From contig JAURVB010000685.1 of assembly GCA_033002965.1 (NCBI GenBank), forward strand, positions 1-64,000: a DNA stretch of 64,000 nucleotides, written 5' to 3'. The DNA comes from Piper betle. Taxonomy: Eukaryota > Streptophyta > Magnoliopsida > Piperales > Piperaceae. The notes under the pieces are model-generated. The model was given only the letters and a program-made list of their open reading frames with translations. It did not search any database and had not been told where the DNA came from. A program made the position numbers and the translations under genes. Positions 9,747 to 22,479 of the stretch are shown one piece after another. Each line of letters begins with the position of its first letter. Within the stretch, counting starts at the first letter, position 1.

Positions 9747-11965
9747 CAGTTGTTCACGTGTGTTTGTGTGTATTTCATTTTCTAGATTTGTATAATTTTA
9801 GCCATGTATTTAATTTCGGATTGAATCTCATGTTTAGCGCTTCACTTTCAGTTCATAATTATTGTCCTTATAATAAGTGCTCTGGTTGCAAGGCTTATGG
9901 CAAATTCCGACGAAGATGATGAGCCGGTAAGAGGTTAAAACAATTTCTTTTGGAGTTTCTGGCATTCATGCAACCAAGAAGTCTCATCTAGTTTCAGGAG
10001 TTTTAATTTGTCCCTAATGTTAGTCCAGCTGGCTGCAGGATGGTTATATTAGTTGACAGGTTTGCAACAATCCTTGTTAAAGACCCAAAAATAAAACAGA
10101 GATAGAAGTTCAGATTGATGATGGAATAAATGAGTGTAATGGATATCTCTCTTCTCTCCTCCGGTTGGTTGAGTTCTTTTTATAATCTTTTCCTATCCAT
10201 TTCGGCACTGCCAGAAAATGATATGGCAGGGAGAATGGCTTATTTTGGACTCCCTCTTAATATGTTTAGCTATCTTTACTACCCATTTAGCCTTTGATAT
10301 GACTCATGTTGCACTTGAATTATTTATTTAATATCATAGCTTTTTAATCATGCAAGTTATTATAGTCTGTCTAATGCGAGGAAGAAAAGAAAAAGAAAGA
10401 TCAGATACTGTTTATGTTGGATTTCACTGCAGCTAATTTTGTTCAGCTACATTGTTACTTCTTAATTTACTTGATAATTGAAGAATTTGGTGCAAGGATG
10501 ACCATATAAAGCTTCAATTGTTGACCTAGTGTGTTGTGTAGTATATTTATTTTTATGTGCAGAATCTAATTAAGTACTCACAATGAAATTGTGGGCACAA
10601 GCTAAAAGATAGATGTTTTTTTTATTTTCTTTTCTAAAGCTAAGCAAGAATAGATAATTAGATTGAACATTGTGGTTCAAATCATCTTCCACCTGATTAA
10701 ACATGCTTTCTTTAATAGCTTTTAGATTTTTCCCAAATGTATTTTTGTGGATTTATGTCATACCTTTGGCCAGCTTGGTTTCTGAGAAGAATCCAGAGTA
10801 TTTTTTAATTTTTTCTTAGAAAAAATGTTATAGTTTGTGCAGTACTTGACTATTATTTTAGTGGTTCAATGGACTTCTATTGGTGGTTGATTACATAATT
10901 GTGGTTCAAATCATCTACCATCTGATTAAACGTGTTTGCTTTACTTGCTTTAGATTGTTTTCATCTGGTAAATAGGTTCTTCTCCTTATGTATGTTCAAT
11001 TGATGTTTTATTTGTTTGTTGTTGAATTGCTTTTGTGGGATTCACTCTTTCCATCTGCTATATAAATCTCACAATATTTAATTTGTTTGGATGAATATTG
11101 GATATCCTAGTTCTTGCAAAATTATGTTGGAGATCGAGTGTAGTTGTTTTCAATGGTTGAGTTAATCATTATAGGAATTTGCTGAGAACTCATTGGCTGC
11201 ACTTGCATAGTAAGTAGGCTCGATGTTGCTTGATGAACTTTTATGTACCCATATCCGACACTTAGAAGACTCAATGGTTTAGAACATCATTGTAGCTGAG
11301 TCTTGCTAACATTCACTGGATTCACTTGCATGGATAATAATCTTGATGTTTACAGTAATTGAAGTCCGACTGGTTGCAAAAAATGTATTTTCTGTATCTT
11401 TGACATAATTTTCCGTTATTTACAGGAGATATTGGGTTCGTGAGAGAAAGAAGAGGAGCTAGCAGTGGAGACAGTTATAGAGTTTTGCTCATTGATGATG
11501 GGAGACATTCTGAAAACTTAGGTATTTCATCTTGCTGTCAAAGCATCTATGACTCCGGTTAAATTTAGATAGTCAAAGAATGCTTCCAACTGGTATCTTG
11601 CATTAATATATCTTGTTTTTAAACATCAATAAATCAAATAAATTTACCATGTTATGTTGTGAAAGGGTAACGATCTTCATGTTATCAGCTCTGAAACAGT
11701 GCTTATCATGTTCTTTACAGTTGCAACAAGTTGAACCAAAAGTTGTTCCCTCCGTTTCACCTGATGAAGCGAGAAAAAAATTCCATGAATCCCTAGAACA
11801 AGGAGTTGCAGGGCCTATAGTTGCTTTGAAGGTACTTCATTCTGCTTTAAAATGGGTTTTTCTTTTTCTTTTCTTTTTTTACTGCTTGTGCTTCTTTTAC
11901 GAAGACAAAATTGAGCAGCTCATACTCGTCTTGGTTGGCAGGAACATGCTGAATTCTATGCTTAA
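9639..11965 (+). pseudogene. ClpS-like N-degron adaptor, copy A (truncated)
   Basis: Exon-like pieces: MAHFGLAF.. (9639-9746); a Cys-rich piece CPYNKCSGCKAYGKF (about 9853-9926) that runs into TGA codons; a ClpS start DIGFVRERRGASSGDSYRVL..DD..RHSENL (11426-11521); PKVVPSVSPDEARKKFHESL..IVALK (from 11721 or 11731 to 11831); and EHAEFYA followed by TAA (11942-11965). Copy C has CAA at that codon position. In the middle piece an extra base makes the first acceptor go out of frame, but an AG ten bases later restores it. ClpS proteins deliver N-degron substrates to Clp ATPases and act in plastids in plants. The C-terminal substrate-binding helix is lost, so this copy is probably not functional. 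Confidence 0.65.
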
Positions 11966-12816
11966 ACGTTGGTCCGTGGATGTGTGAGATCTGCAATTGA
12001 CTGAACCAGACTCCAACATGGCCTGATTTTACTAGTTTTCTAGATTTCTTCACAAATATTCAATCTTTCAACACAGGCCATGAGCATGGCCTTGAGCTTT
12101 TTGATAAAGGATACAAGTATAAATTTTGTGAATTTGGAGAGAACCCATTAGAGCTTGTAAAATGAGATTTTTGGTCCATTTTTGCTTAGTGTAATAGCAT
12201 GCCGGCCCTTGTCTTGACATTTCTTGTAACTTTCAGCAATTGTTTCTCCCAATAAATCAATCATAAAAACTACAATGTTTGTCAATGCATTCTATTTTTT
12301 GCAGATATAAAAAGAATCTTTTTCATGAATGAAAAACAATAAGAACAACTTACATGCAGTCCCTCAGTCATTAACCACTTGCGAGTAAAAGAAATGACTG
12401 CTCATCAGTTATTGCACCCGTTTGCTCCATTCTTCTTTCCAATGCAATCTGGCCACCTCCATCTCTAATCATCGGCCGTGTTCCCCTGGGTGTCATCAAT
12501 TATATACGGAACATCGTCAGGTTGAGAGCATAAGAGATTAGGAAAGCAGATTATGAAGCCTGAAGGGTATGTATCTAACACAACATCATGAATCTTTTGA
12601 TACATAAAACAAATAATATCATTATGTGAGACGGTTTATAATAGGATTGGAACAACTATTAATCCAAACGAAGTATAAACGTTGTACCTAATATAAATGG
12701 ATATAAGACTGGTAAATCAACTAAACAACAAAATCAGGGGTGACAACATAACAATTGTGATCATATCATCATATTAATATTTGGCATTGTCAGACTGGGT
12801 GCCTAGAACGAGTACG
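11966..12816. other. 3' flank shared with copy C, no gene
   Basis: Includes old 3' sequence of the ClpS-like gene (TGAACCAGACTCCAACATGG) and flank matching 38440-38830, showing that the duplicated unit extends past ClpS. No further coding sequence seen. Confidence 0.5.
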
Positions 12817-13910
12817 TTACCTTCTATGTAGATATTTAGCGTATGGATCATTTCCCATGGCAAAACGATGATGAAGAGGAGTTCTTTCATGGAAATCGCG
12901 CCGGTTAATATCTGCACCAAATTGTAAAAGAAGCTCCATCAAAGCAAGATCCTCCCCATGACATGCAAGATGCAATAGCGAACAACATTGAAGACAAGAA
13001 GCAGCATTGCCTGATTCTATCAAATGACAAGCCAGTGGATCGCTGAGTTTGTCAATACTTACATTATTCATTTGAAATTGGGGGAAATTTTGCGAGATGA
13101 TAAACATGAGAAAAAATATTTTATTTTTATCTAATTTTACTATTATCTAAACATGTAAAAAAACATTTAAAATTTTCATGTCTTTTCATTTCATTGTATT
13201 TTCGTTTCATTTGAAATTATTTTTTCATTTAATTTTCATGTTAACCAAATGAACCCTTAATGAATACTGTAGGACCCTTAATTTATACTTTAAACTAAAT
13301 GTATATCTCCTTAATGGAAATATTATCATTTGGGGTTGGGTTTTTAACCCCAATGGAAAAACTCCACCTCAAAATTGAGACAATAAAATAAGTCACATGA
13401 AATAAAATATTTTTGCCTTGTGCATTTCATGGTGTCGTGAAATTCTAACAGAATTTTGTCAACAATAAACTCAAGGGGAAAATATAAAAGATACGTTCAA
13501 CCATAAAAGCCACTTATATTTAACTATAGGATACTTCTCCAAGGGGAAGTCCATTGTGCAATACCTCACATGTTGGATTTGAAGAACTTCTTCCCATACA
13601 GAATTGCAAAAAGTATTACATAACATCGAGTGTGAGTGATATCACCTGCACATATATATTTGCTTAGGCTGACTTAAAACTAGCACAGAGTCCTAAATAA
13701 TATAGATATGGATACTTTGTTTGCATTCTAATTTCTCACCTTTGAAATATGAAAGTGGAATATTTGACCACATCATAGAATATTTTTCAATTGAAAAATC
13801 AACCACTCCCATGTACCTGCTTGACATATCTAAGGTGGGCATCCATAGCTGCACTAATAGACTCCAAGGAAGCAAATTTTTTCCTTGCTTCTAAAATGGC
13901 GTAAAACTAG
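12817..13910 (-). pseudogene. AGD: ARF-GAP with ankyrin repeats (AGD1-4 type), remnant next to copy A
   Basis: On the minus strand, 13075-12817 encodes the ankyrin part: VSIDKLSDP, SLLHLACHGEDLALMELL, QFGADINRRDF and TPLHHRFAMGN. About 13640-13560 gives NSVWEEVLQIQ from the ArfGAP domain. About 13890-13815 gives LESISAAMDAHLRYVKQ from the BAR domain. The order BAR, ArfGAP, ankyrin in transcription direction is that of plant AGD proteins, which stimulate GTP hydrolysis by ARF GTPases at membranes. PH and zinc-finger exons are missing, so this is a deletion remnant. It faces the NLR-ClpS pair tail to tail, as does its counterpart at 39315-41760. Confidence 0.75.
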
Positions 13911-13989
13911 TGACCTTCACTTCTTGCAAGTCCATGTTCATGAATAGGGCTACTAATTAAACAAGCCAGCTCGTGAGAATTTAACGTTC

Positions 13990-14171
13990 GGCTCGACTCG
14001 ACTCGACTCGAAACTCGACATTTAAATGGTCTAGCTCGAACTCACATCCTTCGAGTTGAGTTTGAGCAAGGTAGTGTTCAACTCGACTCAAATCAGTTAT
14101 AACTCAAACTCGACTCAAAATCGACTCGTAACTCTACTCGAACTCGGCTCGATAAAATAATATAATAATAT

Positions 14172-14214
<43 letters not shown>

Positions 14215-14454
14215 TAATAAGTTTAATTGTAACTAGTTAAATTTATTTATATACAACATAATAACAAAGAAGTGAGATAGCTAAGATGGTAGGTATAGGT
14301 TGTGGGTTCAAGTCATGTTGATTACATATTTTTAAGTGTGATACTTTTGACTTTTAATCAAGCCGGGTTCGAGTGTGATACTTTTGACTTTTAATCAAGC
14401 CGGGTTCGAGCTCGTCAAAATTAAACATTTTAAGTATATTCGAACTCCAGTCGA
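13990..14454. repeat. Low-complexity GACTCGA/TCGAG repeat with (AT)n and 37-bp tandem duplication
   Basis: Runs of CTCGACTCGA and CGAGCTCG, an (AT)n tract at about 14177-14211, and a perfect 37-base direct duplication around 14336-14410 (units begin AGTGTGATACTTTTGAC). Confidence 0.8.
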
Positions 14455-14792
14455 GGTCGAACACATAAAAGATATTCGAGTCGAGTTCGAACGAGCTTTG
14501 AGCTATTCAAGCTGAGTTCAAACGAGCTTCGAGCTATTTGAGCCAAGTTCGAACACAAGTCGAGCTCAGCTCACTCGCTCGTTTAGCAACCCTACTCATG
14601 AATTGGGTTAGACGATCAGCTAAGGTCGAACACATAAAAGATATTCGAGTCGAGTTCGAACGAGCTTTGAGCTATTCAAGCTGAGTTCAAACGAGCTTCG
14701 AGCTATTTGAGCCGAGTTCGAACACAAGTCGAGCTCAGCTCTCTCGCTCGTTTAGCAGCCCTACTCATGAATTGGGTTAGACGATCAGCTAA
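14455..14792. repeat. Two-copy 169-bp tandem duplication
   Basis: GGTCGAACACATAAAAGATA starts at 14455 and again at 14624. Both copies end GACGATCAGCTAA and are nearly identical, so the duplication is recent. Confidence 0.9.
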
Positions 14793-15390
14793 CACACGCT
14801 CCAACTGCAAATGAAAATTGTATACAACTGAGAACAGAGAAGCTCCTGAGGTCGTAAACTTAGACAAAATGGAATATAACTATTATCCGTTTATCGATTA
14901 AATTGAATTTGAGAAGGATTTATCGAACATAATATAGTTGGTTAATTATGGACCATAGAAGGATTTTATTTATAAAGTTCTACTTGTTCCTGGAAATATT
15001 GAATTGAATTTGATATGGGTGGTGAATTGTATTTTGTAAATATAAAACAATGATGGGAAAATATTTTATTTAAGACAAGGAGCTCAATCAAAAGAGATCG
15101 ATTCGGTATGGAAAGATTTTGTCTTGAAATTGGAATATAACTAGATGATAAGACAGTTCTTGAAGAAATTATTTTGTAAATTTAATATAATGAAGCAGAG
15201 GCTTGGAAATTATGTTTGCTAATTGAGTTGAATATGCTCGAGTCATACTCACATAATTTGTCTTCAAGTCAAGCACATTTCACATGCATTTGAGATTATT
15301 TAAACTCATGAACCAACACAAACACATTGAGAGTCGATGTTAACACCACTATAAAATGGTAAATTATACGTGATTCAACAATTTAACTTC
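14793..15390. other. Intergenic, no gene seen
   Basis: AT-rich; no domain, RNA gene or repeat family recognised. Confidence 0.5.
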
Positions 15391-15539
15391 TAGGTTACAC
15401 GATCAAAGTCCCCCATATATGAAAAATAAAAATCTTTTACGCAAGCTCATGTTTATTCGGTCAATCCACTAATTTGGTGCATGGTAGTGATTAGGTGAAG
15501 AACGAAGAAGCATTTCCTTTCACGTTTAAATAATTTTAT

Positions 15540-15765
15540 GTGTATATTTATTCGATGACACAGTCTCAAAAGAAAATATATTTATATTTTTCACGGCAAC
15601 TTCTAAGCTCTTTCTGTTCTTCCTCTTCACAAATGATTTGATTTGCCCACTCTTCATCTACTTTCATTCTCATCCCATTTGCACATCCCCCCCATCTTCC
15701 TTGATCTGTTGCTTTCTGCTTCTCTCCATTATTCCTACATCCACTTCTTCCTCCAACCCCACAAG
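15540..15765 (+). promoter_or_regulatory. Promoter/5' leader, type II (copy B)
   Basis: Differs from the type I upstream region of copies A, C and D until CTTGATCTGTT about 60 bases before the ATG. It matches 45370-45600 upstream of the NLR fragment at 45.6 kb, sharing CTCAAAAGAAAATATATTT, GGCAACTTCTAAGCTCTT and CAAATGATTTGATTTGCCCA. Two promoter lineages therefore exist in the cluster. Confidence 0.55.
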
Positions 15766-17496
15766 ATGTTCAGCAGTTTTGGCAAAAAGAAAAACCAAAA
15801 GGAAGTCCCTTCCAACATCCCTTCTGTACAAGGGTTGATCAACAATGCAACGAGGATTCATCAAGCACGTCAGACCTCTGTGATAGGGGTAGATCCAGCT
15901 AACCCACAAGGTCAAACTCCAGGGAATTCGATTATAGCTGGACCATCTGTTCCTCTGCTGATCCTGCACAAGTGTCAAGTACTCCTACATCATCGACCTG
16001 TGCTCAAGCTCTTCCTCAAGCTCGTGGCAGTAATCAAGCTATGCGTAATAGAGGGTATGCAATTATAGATAGACTGTCGGTGGCTTGCTTGCTTGAATTA
16101 AAAAGTGTTGTTACGCTGACAATGCATGACATCATATGAGACATGGGTCTATGGATTGCCTCTAAATCGAAAATCTTTGTTCATGGTGAACGTCTGAAAT
16201 TGACAAAGGACAAGATAAAGAATAGGTGGGAGGAGGCTAATGGGATATACGTACTTGAAGTGGATGGTTTACCGGAGCAACCTCATTGCCGAAAATTATC
16301 TGCCTTTAAGTTTTGACACAAGGGGACTACGGAGACCTAAATTTCAAAATAGTTTCTTGCAATTCATGGACAAATTAAGGATCTTAAAAATGGATAATTT
16401 TGGATTTCTTGATACAACATTTGAGATTGTTGGACAATTTTCTATATTTGAGGTGGCTTAGCATATGCTATGCTAATCTAGAAAAGTTTCCAAGTGTGTT
16501 GGGAAACTTGAGAAAACTGAATGTGTTACGTATAACATTTGAAGAAGATATAAATTCACTTCCGTCAGCCATAGGACAACTGAGGGAGCTTAGAAAGCTG
16601 ACGGACCCATATCCATAACGACGTTGCCTTTGGAGCTTGGAAAGTTGAGAAAGTTAGAGGAACTACTACTTCAAACTGTCTTGACAGTTAATTTCACCAA
16701 TCTCATTCCGAATGGGATATTTGAGTATATGCGCGAGCTTAAAAGACTGGAATTGAGTGTGGCGAGTGTGGGCATATTATCGGCTCATCTCTGGAATTTG
16801 TCCAAGTGGGATGAACGAATTTGACATGGACTAATATCCACCTTGGCTAAATTTGGACAGTGTTGGCTTAAGCATAGACGGTCTAAAGCAGTTGTCCAAG
16901 TTCCCTGGGCTGCCATAGAATCAGCACTTGAGACCATGACCGAGATGTCTGAGTTGTTAATTGTTGAATTTCTGCTTGATGAAATAATCATAACAAGTAA
17001 AAACACTTGTTTGCCCAGGTTGGAGAATCTCCTAATTGCACAATGCCATCAATTAGTGAAGTTGAAAGTAGGCGAGGATGCCCTCAAATGCCTGTGCTCT
17101 TTGACTATATGCAAGTGTGCTTCCCTCTAACATATTATTGGCCTTAAGCAACTTGAACATCTAAAATTTCTTCAAATAGTCGATTGTCCTGAATTGGAAG
17201 GAGAGTTCAAGAATCCAAATGAGGGAATTGGGACATCACCTTTTTGCTTCCCCGGTCTAGAATCACTTCATCTTTGTGATCTGTCACAAGTGACAACCAT
17301 ATGTAGTGACAATGTCTCCTTTCCTTCCCTCTTCCATTTGTATATATCTCAATGCCAAAAACTAGAAAAATTTCCCAGAGGCTTAATGAATGAGAAAAGG
17401 CCACTGAAAGGTGAGATTAAGGGAACAAAAGAGTGGTGGAAAGGGTTGCAGTGGCAAGATGAAGACTTCAAGTACTACCTCTCCTCCCTTTTTTGA
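15766..17496 (+). pseudogene. NLR copy B: NB-ARC deleted, LRR degenerate
   Basis: Begins MFSSFGKKKNQKEVPSNIPS with one repeat unit (VDPANPQGQTPGNSIIAG). A frameshift follows and, near 16030, the sequence jumps directly to RNRGYAII..RLSVACLLEL, so P-loop, kinase-2, GLPL and CFLFC are gone. The MHD region has an in-frame TGA where other copies encode Arg (ATACGG replaced by ATATGA, near 16137). LRR blocks follow in several frames (KFPSVLGNLRKLN, LPLELGKLRKLEELLL, VSFPSLFHLYISQC) and the tail is EWWKGLQWQDEDFKYY. No functional receptor is possible, though a short leader-plus-repeat peptide could be made from the intact start. Confidence 0.85.
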
Positions 17497-17633
17497 AGAT
17501 TTAAGCAAGTAAATTATAATCAACCTCGAATGGTGCCTTTTTTAGAATTTGGAGGTAATCACGTATCGATATGTCTTAGCTGATTTGACATTTAGAGGCT
17601 TAATTTCACACTGTTCACAATTCACAATTGCAG

Positions 17634-18330
17634 GAACAGAGATGCATGGGTGGTTTAGAAAGATGGCTCATTTTGGGTTAGCATTTTCATGTCGTGATGA
17701 ACTTCACCACTTTGGAGGTGGACACTCCTCTGCCATGGCCACTTCATTTTCAAGCAAACCAAACTGTTAGCGGTTGTTCATGTGTGTTTGTGTGTTTTTC
17801 ATTTGCTAGATTTGTATAATTTAGCCATGCATTAATTTCGGATTGAATCCCATGTTTAGCATTTCACTTTCAGTTCATAATTATTGTCCTTATAATAAGT
17901 GCTATGGATGCAAGCCTTATGGCAATTTCCAACGAAGATGAAGAGCTGGTGAGAAGTTAAAACAACTGCTTTTGGAGTTTCTGGCATTGATGCAACCAAG
18001 AAGTCTCATCTAGTTTCAGGAATTTTAATTTTGTCCCTAATGTTAGTCCAGCTGGTTGCAGGATGGTTATATTAGTCGACAGGTCTGTGACAATCCTTGT
18101 TAAAGACCAAAAGATAAAACAGAGATAGAACTTCAGTTTGATGATGGAATTAATGAGTGTAATGGATATATTTCTTCTCTCCTCCGGTTGGTTGAATTCT
18201 TTTATAATTTTCCTATATTTTTGCACTGCCAGTAAATAATTAGGCAGTGAGAATGGCTTATTTTATGGTGGCCTTTAATTTTAGCTATATTTACTATCCA
18301 TTTAGCCTTTGATCTGACTCTTGTTGCCCT
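17634..18330 (+). pseudogene. Alternative 3' exon and ClpS-like 5' remnant, copy B
   Basis: Exon 17634-17770 (TEMHGWFRKMAHFGLAF..SSKPNC, TAG) follows a TTCACAATTGCAG acceptor. The upstream donor CTGAAAG|GTGAGA (17410/17411) is the best consensus match among the copies. A second piece, CPYNKCYGCKPYGNF, lies near 17880-17940. Homology to the other units stops near 18330 and no ClpS core exon follows. Confidence 0.55.
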
Positions 18331-19814
18331 ATAATGTTATTTATTTAGTATCATCGTTTTTTGTCCGCGCAAGTTCTTATAGTTGCAATTTATTCTTATA
18401 CGATGGCCAAAACTATATTGAAAACAGCTTTTAAATTCTTTTTCATTTGCATCCATGCATCTTACGTTATTGAATTAATATTTATTTATTGCAATTTGAC
18501 AAAGCTCAAGTTTCATTATTTGGAAGTAAATGGCTGCAAGATTAAGCAATTAACTTCTCTACTATGCAATTCTATCAACACACTCTTCTTGATCGGCCAT
18601 AATTACCATGGCCAATGCTATACTTATATGATGCCCTACGTACTTCAGGTTTTGGCGTTTATCATTTGGAGTTGATCAATTTGATGAATCAAGTAGCTAC
18701 AATTCCATGTTGCCACTTTTGATTTTCTACCTTATTGCTGTCACAATTGCACCATAGTCGCCTCCACCATGGTAGTTTATTTTCAAATGAAGCAATATGG
18801 GTGGGCTTCTCAGCATGGTTTTCTTTGTTAGTACATCTTTATATCAACAAAGAACAAACGACATGGTGGTATATACAATGTAGCTCCCTCTCAGGCGTAA
18901 TTGTTGTCGCATTCAGCGTGGATAATGGAACGAGAGGAGCGAAATAAAATCATGCTATACGTAAACTTTCCACCCACATTATGAAATAAGAGTTAGGCCT
19001 TAGTAATGATTAAGAAAATCTAACTTAGGAAATTATAGAAGAACGTAGGTTGTGAACATGGATGTTGAATGTACTTAGATCATTTTTCATAAATAAAGGC
19101 TCATCTTGTTAGAAATTAAACCTGATTTTGTTATTATATTATTGGTATCTGAAAAGTCAAAGAAGTATATTGAGATTACTTATCTCCGAAGTTTGAAAGT
19201 TTACATTATTGTTGATGAAGTATATGAAATGTATTATATGGACCTCAAACTTTATATATAGGTCATTAACTTTGTATGTTGAATTGACACTCACAAGTCA
19301 GATTCCCTATTGAATTCACTGGGAGGTTTATTGTGCTCAATGTATTTCAGTGAATATTTTTATTAAATAAAAAGAGGATTGTAGTCCTCATATTTATATT
19401 TTGTTATCAAATTCCTTCCATCTGTTCCCCCAACATATCCAGCATAAGATCATTATGTACATGAAAACTTCCATATATCAACACAGAAAAGCTATCTAAC
19501 ATGAAACGACTTCAATAAATTTAGAATATCAGGGGGGCAAAAATCTAAAGTTGAGGACTATAAAGCAAAGATTGACACAATAAATATGAATTATCTTTTG
19601 TTTCAATCTTTGAAGAAGATGAGAAATACGCATAATCTCACAACTAAACATCAAGCAATTTTTGTAGTGCCACATAATTCCCATGATGATTATGACATCT
19701 AGCAAAAATGAAGGTTGTGAAGTTGAAAGTCTTTGAGACAAATGAAAAATCTGTATGAGAAAATCTCCTGATGGAATATAAATAGTCTAATGCATACCTG
19801 TTAGCCTCTTAAAG
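18331..19814. other. Intergenic, no gene seen
   Basis: AT-rich sequence. A 104-codon open stretch at 18361-18675 has no recognisable domain and an AT-driven composition; I do not call it a gene. Confidence 0.5.
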
Positions 19815-19819
19815 CCACT

Positions 19820-20942
19820 TGTAACACCCCAATTCGGTTCATCTACAAACTGGATTAGAAATGTTATCAGCGACCGAACCATTCGTCAATCTACTTAATT
19901 CGGTTAAGCCAACCCAGATGTACTCTCGGCGTCTCAAGATAGTGATATAAACATTCAATGCATGGATGAGATGTTTAGGTTCTAACCTTCTTCAAGATAT
20001 AAGATATGAAATGCAATTAATATTCAAAAGAAGCACACTCATTAAAAGTTCAAAAAAAAACAAAGGAACTACCCTGTCAATAACAAACTAAATTATATAT
20101 ATATATATATTATATAGACGACAAAACATAAAAAGTTGTTAAAGCATCATATCTTTCACACAACATTCACATTATAATCATCTTCATTTTTTCTGAGTCG
20201 GGTCTTGACCCCCTTAGCTCATCCTATTTAGTTTTATTCATAATAGTCAACACAGTGCATATCATGAATTCTCGTAACCTTTCCTGCAATAAAACATAAT
20301 AGCATTCTATTCACAACCAATCACAACAGTTCATCACATCACTTTTTTTCAATCCATTCGACAGGTTCTTGTGTTCAGGTTGTGTCACTGCTCCTCTGTG
20401 TTCCTGACAACTTTCTGTCATTCAAGTTCTCACCTACATATATAATACGAAAAACCATTAGCAAGTATTACTGGTCCAAAAATAACTAATAATCAAACTA
20501 GCACAAAAGAGGTGATTCTCCTATTAAATAAAATCATTCATCTATACTTCTGCATTAGAATCACTCATAAGGGCATTAATCAGGACTCGTCAACCTCGGC
20601 TTGACAACATCACATTTTGACTCGTCAGATGCTTCAACATTTTCAAACTATCCTACACTCGGGAAAATCAATTATCCTAAAGCCCTATACATCCTCCATA
20701 TAATTCCAGGCACTAGCATAGAGGTCGAGTACTCATAGGTAGGCACCTTTAGCATGGCAGCATCCAGAATCCTCCACACTTCTCTAAGTTTGAGGAACAC
20801 AAAATGTAGAGTTGTTAAGATCCTTCGGGAATGGAATGACTCGCTCACCAATCTCGACCCTGCTTTTACTGGCACGTGCAACCACTTGCAGTGCACGCAA
20901 GTCAACTTTCCCCTTGTCTCACATCTCACTAGAAAACCCGAA

Positions 20943-20983
<41 letters not shown>

Positions 20984-22031
20984 TCTGGGTAGGGATCATA
21001 ATATTGTAGGCCCAAAGGCATCAAGATCTGGATTTGAATTTTCTAAAATAAACTTGAGGGATCTCATCCTCGAGGGTTATTAATCTAGAAATTCGTACGA
21101 TTAAATGGCCCGTGTAGAGTGGGATACAATAAATCCACCACTTGACACGCCCGCTTACCTGTTAAATCAAATCACAATAGAGTAAGAGATCAAACTAGAA
21201 GTGAATCCTAAACGGACTTGGTAGAAGCTCCAATCGTGTCAATGTGCCTAGGCAGTGAGCTCCTACTCTGTACCTACACATCAAAATCTAAAAGCTAACG
21301 CCCACTACCTGAATGATGCATTCACACATCCTAAACAATATATTAATATTAATGTACTCACATCAATCCACATCATGTCTTTCTAAATTACGTTGCAGTT
21401 AATTAATAATTCACACTTAATTTATGTAATTAGATCTTTGCATTTATTTCATATCATTCAAATCATACAAATTCATTTTATTCACAATTAAAATATTTTA
21501 CCACGTCAATCAATCAAATCACAGCATGTTGTGCTAATAATTATTGATTTTAATTAATTAGGTCGAAGGTAATTATACATCGCATCATCGACAACTTCGT
21601 AATTAAAGTTGACTTAACTCCGACTTTAAGTTAAAAATAATAATTAACTCCTAATAATTCAAAAAAAATCCAAAAAATATATAAAAAATACCATAAAATA
21701 TAATACACTCGATAATATAAAAAATGGCATGTTCTATAACTAATAACCCACCAAAACTACTATCTAACGCATCCTAATTCATTATTCAACGTAAAAATAA
21801 TTCTACAATGAAATACATAAAAAAAATAATTGCATAATGTCATCTACTCAGATAATATATTTCTCATCATTTTTCTAATGTTATCATTATATACTCGGGT
21901 ACACTTAACCCTCATCGCTCATGGTCATCCTCAGCTCAGCACGGGTGTCATGAAACTGACTCAACTCGAACCGATGGCTAAACCAATTGGTTCGCTAATG
22001 TATAACTCTGACTTAAGTCACGGGTTTTACA
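19820..22031. mobile_element. Solo LTR (TGTAACACCCC...GGGTTTTACA) with CCACT target duplication
   Basis: Begins TGTAACACCCC and ends GGGTTTTACA, which are TG..CA inverted termini. It is flanked on both sides by CCACT (19815-19819 and 22032-22036), a 5-bp target-site duplication. No gag-pol, primer-binding site or second LTR is present, so it reads as a solo LTR left by recombination. Termini of this kind are typical of plant Ty3/gypsy LTRs. Contains (AT)n tracts at about 20094-20112 and 20948-20982. Confidence 0.75.
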
Positions 22032-22036
22032 CCACT

Positions 22037-22479
22037 ACTTTACACCAAAGTAGTCTTGAAATTAGAGAGCACTTTTTGAACAGATGGGGGATAGATTCAA
22101 CATCATGAATAGAACAATGGCAACTAAAACACTGTGTGCATAAGGTATCTACTCTTCTATTTTATTTATCAATAAGAGGAGAGTTCAAATTTGGCATAAG
22201 ATGAAAAGTAAGAGAATCAACCAATCAAAATATAACAAAAATAAAATAAATTATAGTCAAAATATATTTTAAAAATTAAATTCTATTTTTGAGATGTCAT
22301 GATATAATACAACATGTTAAGCATATTGAATGAAATGGCATATAAAATCTATACTTAGTGAATTGAAGTAAAAAGAGTGGCAAATTGCTTTGTTAACAAT
22401 CCATACTAACAAGAATTTGAACCATAATTGTTCTATTTTTTCGAAGGAAATCAGACATGATGTAAAACCAAATAATTGG
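22037..22479. other. Intergenic, no gene seen
   Basis: AT-rich flank between the solo LTR and the APE2 remnant. Confidence 0.5.

Noticed and set aside
9853..9926. MANSDEDDEP-like short reading of the second ClpS-side exon in copies A and B
   Set aside because: Open in that frame, but joining it to the ClpS core exon at 11426 gives an early TGA; the Cys-rich frame fits copy D phases better.
18361..18675. 104-codon open frame
   Set aside because: AT-rich hydrophobic translation without any family resemblance, and not conserved in the other units.
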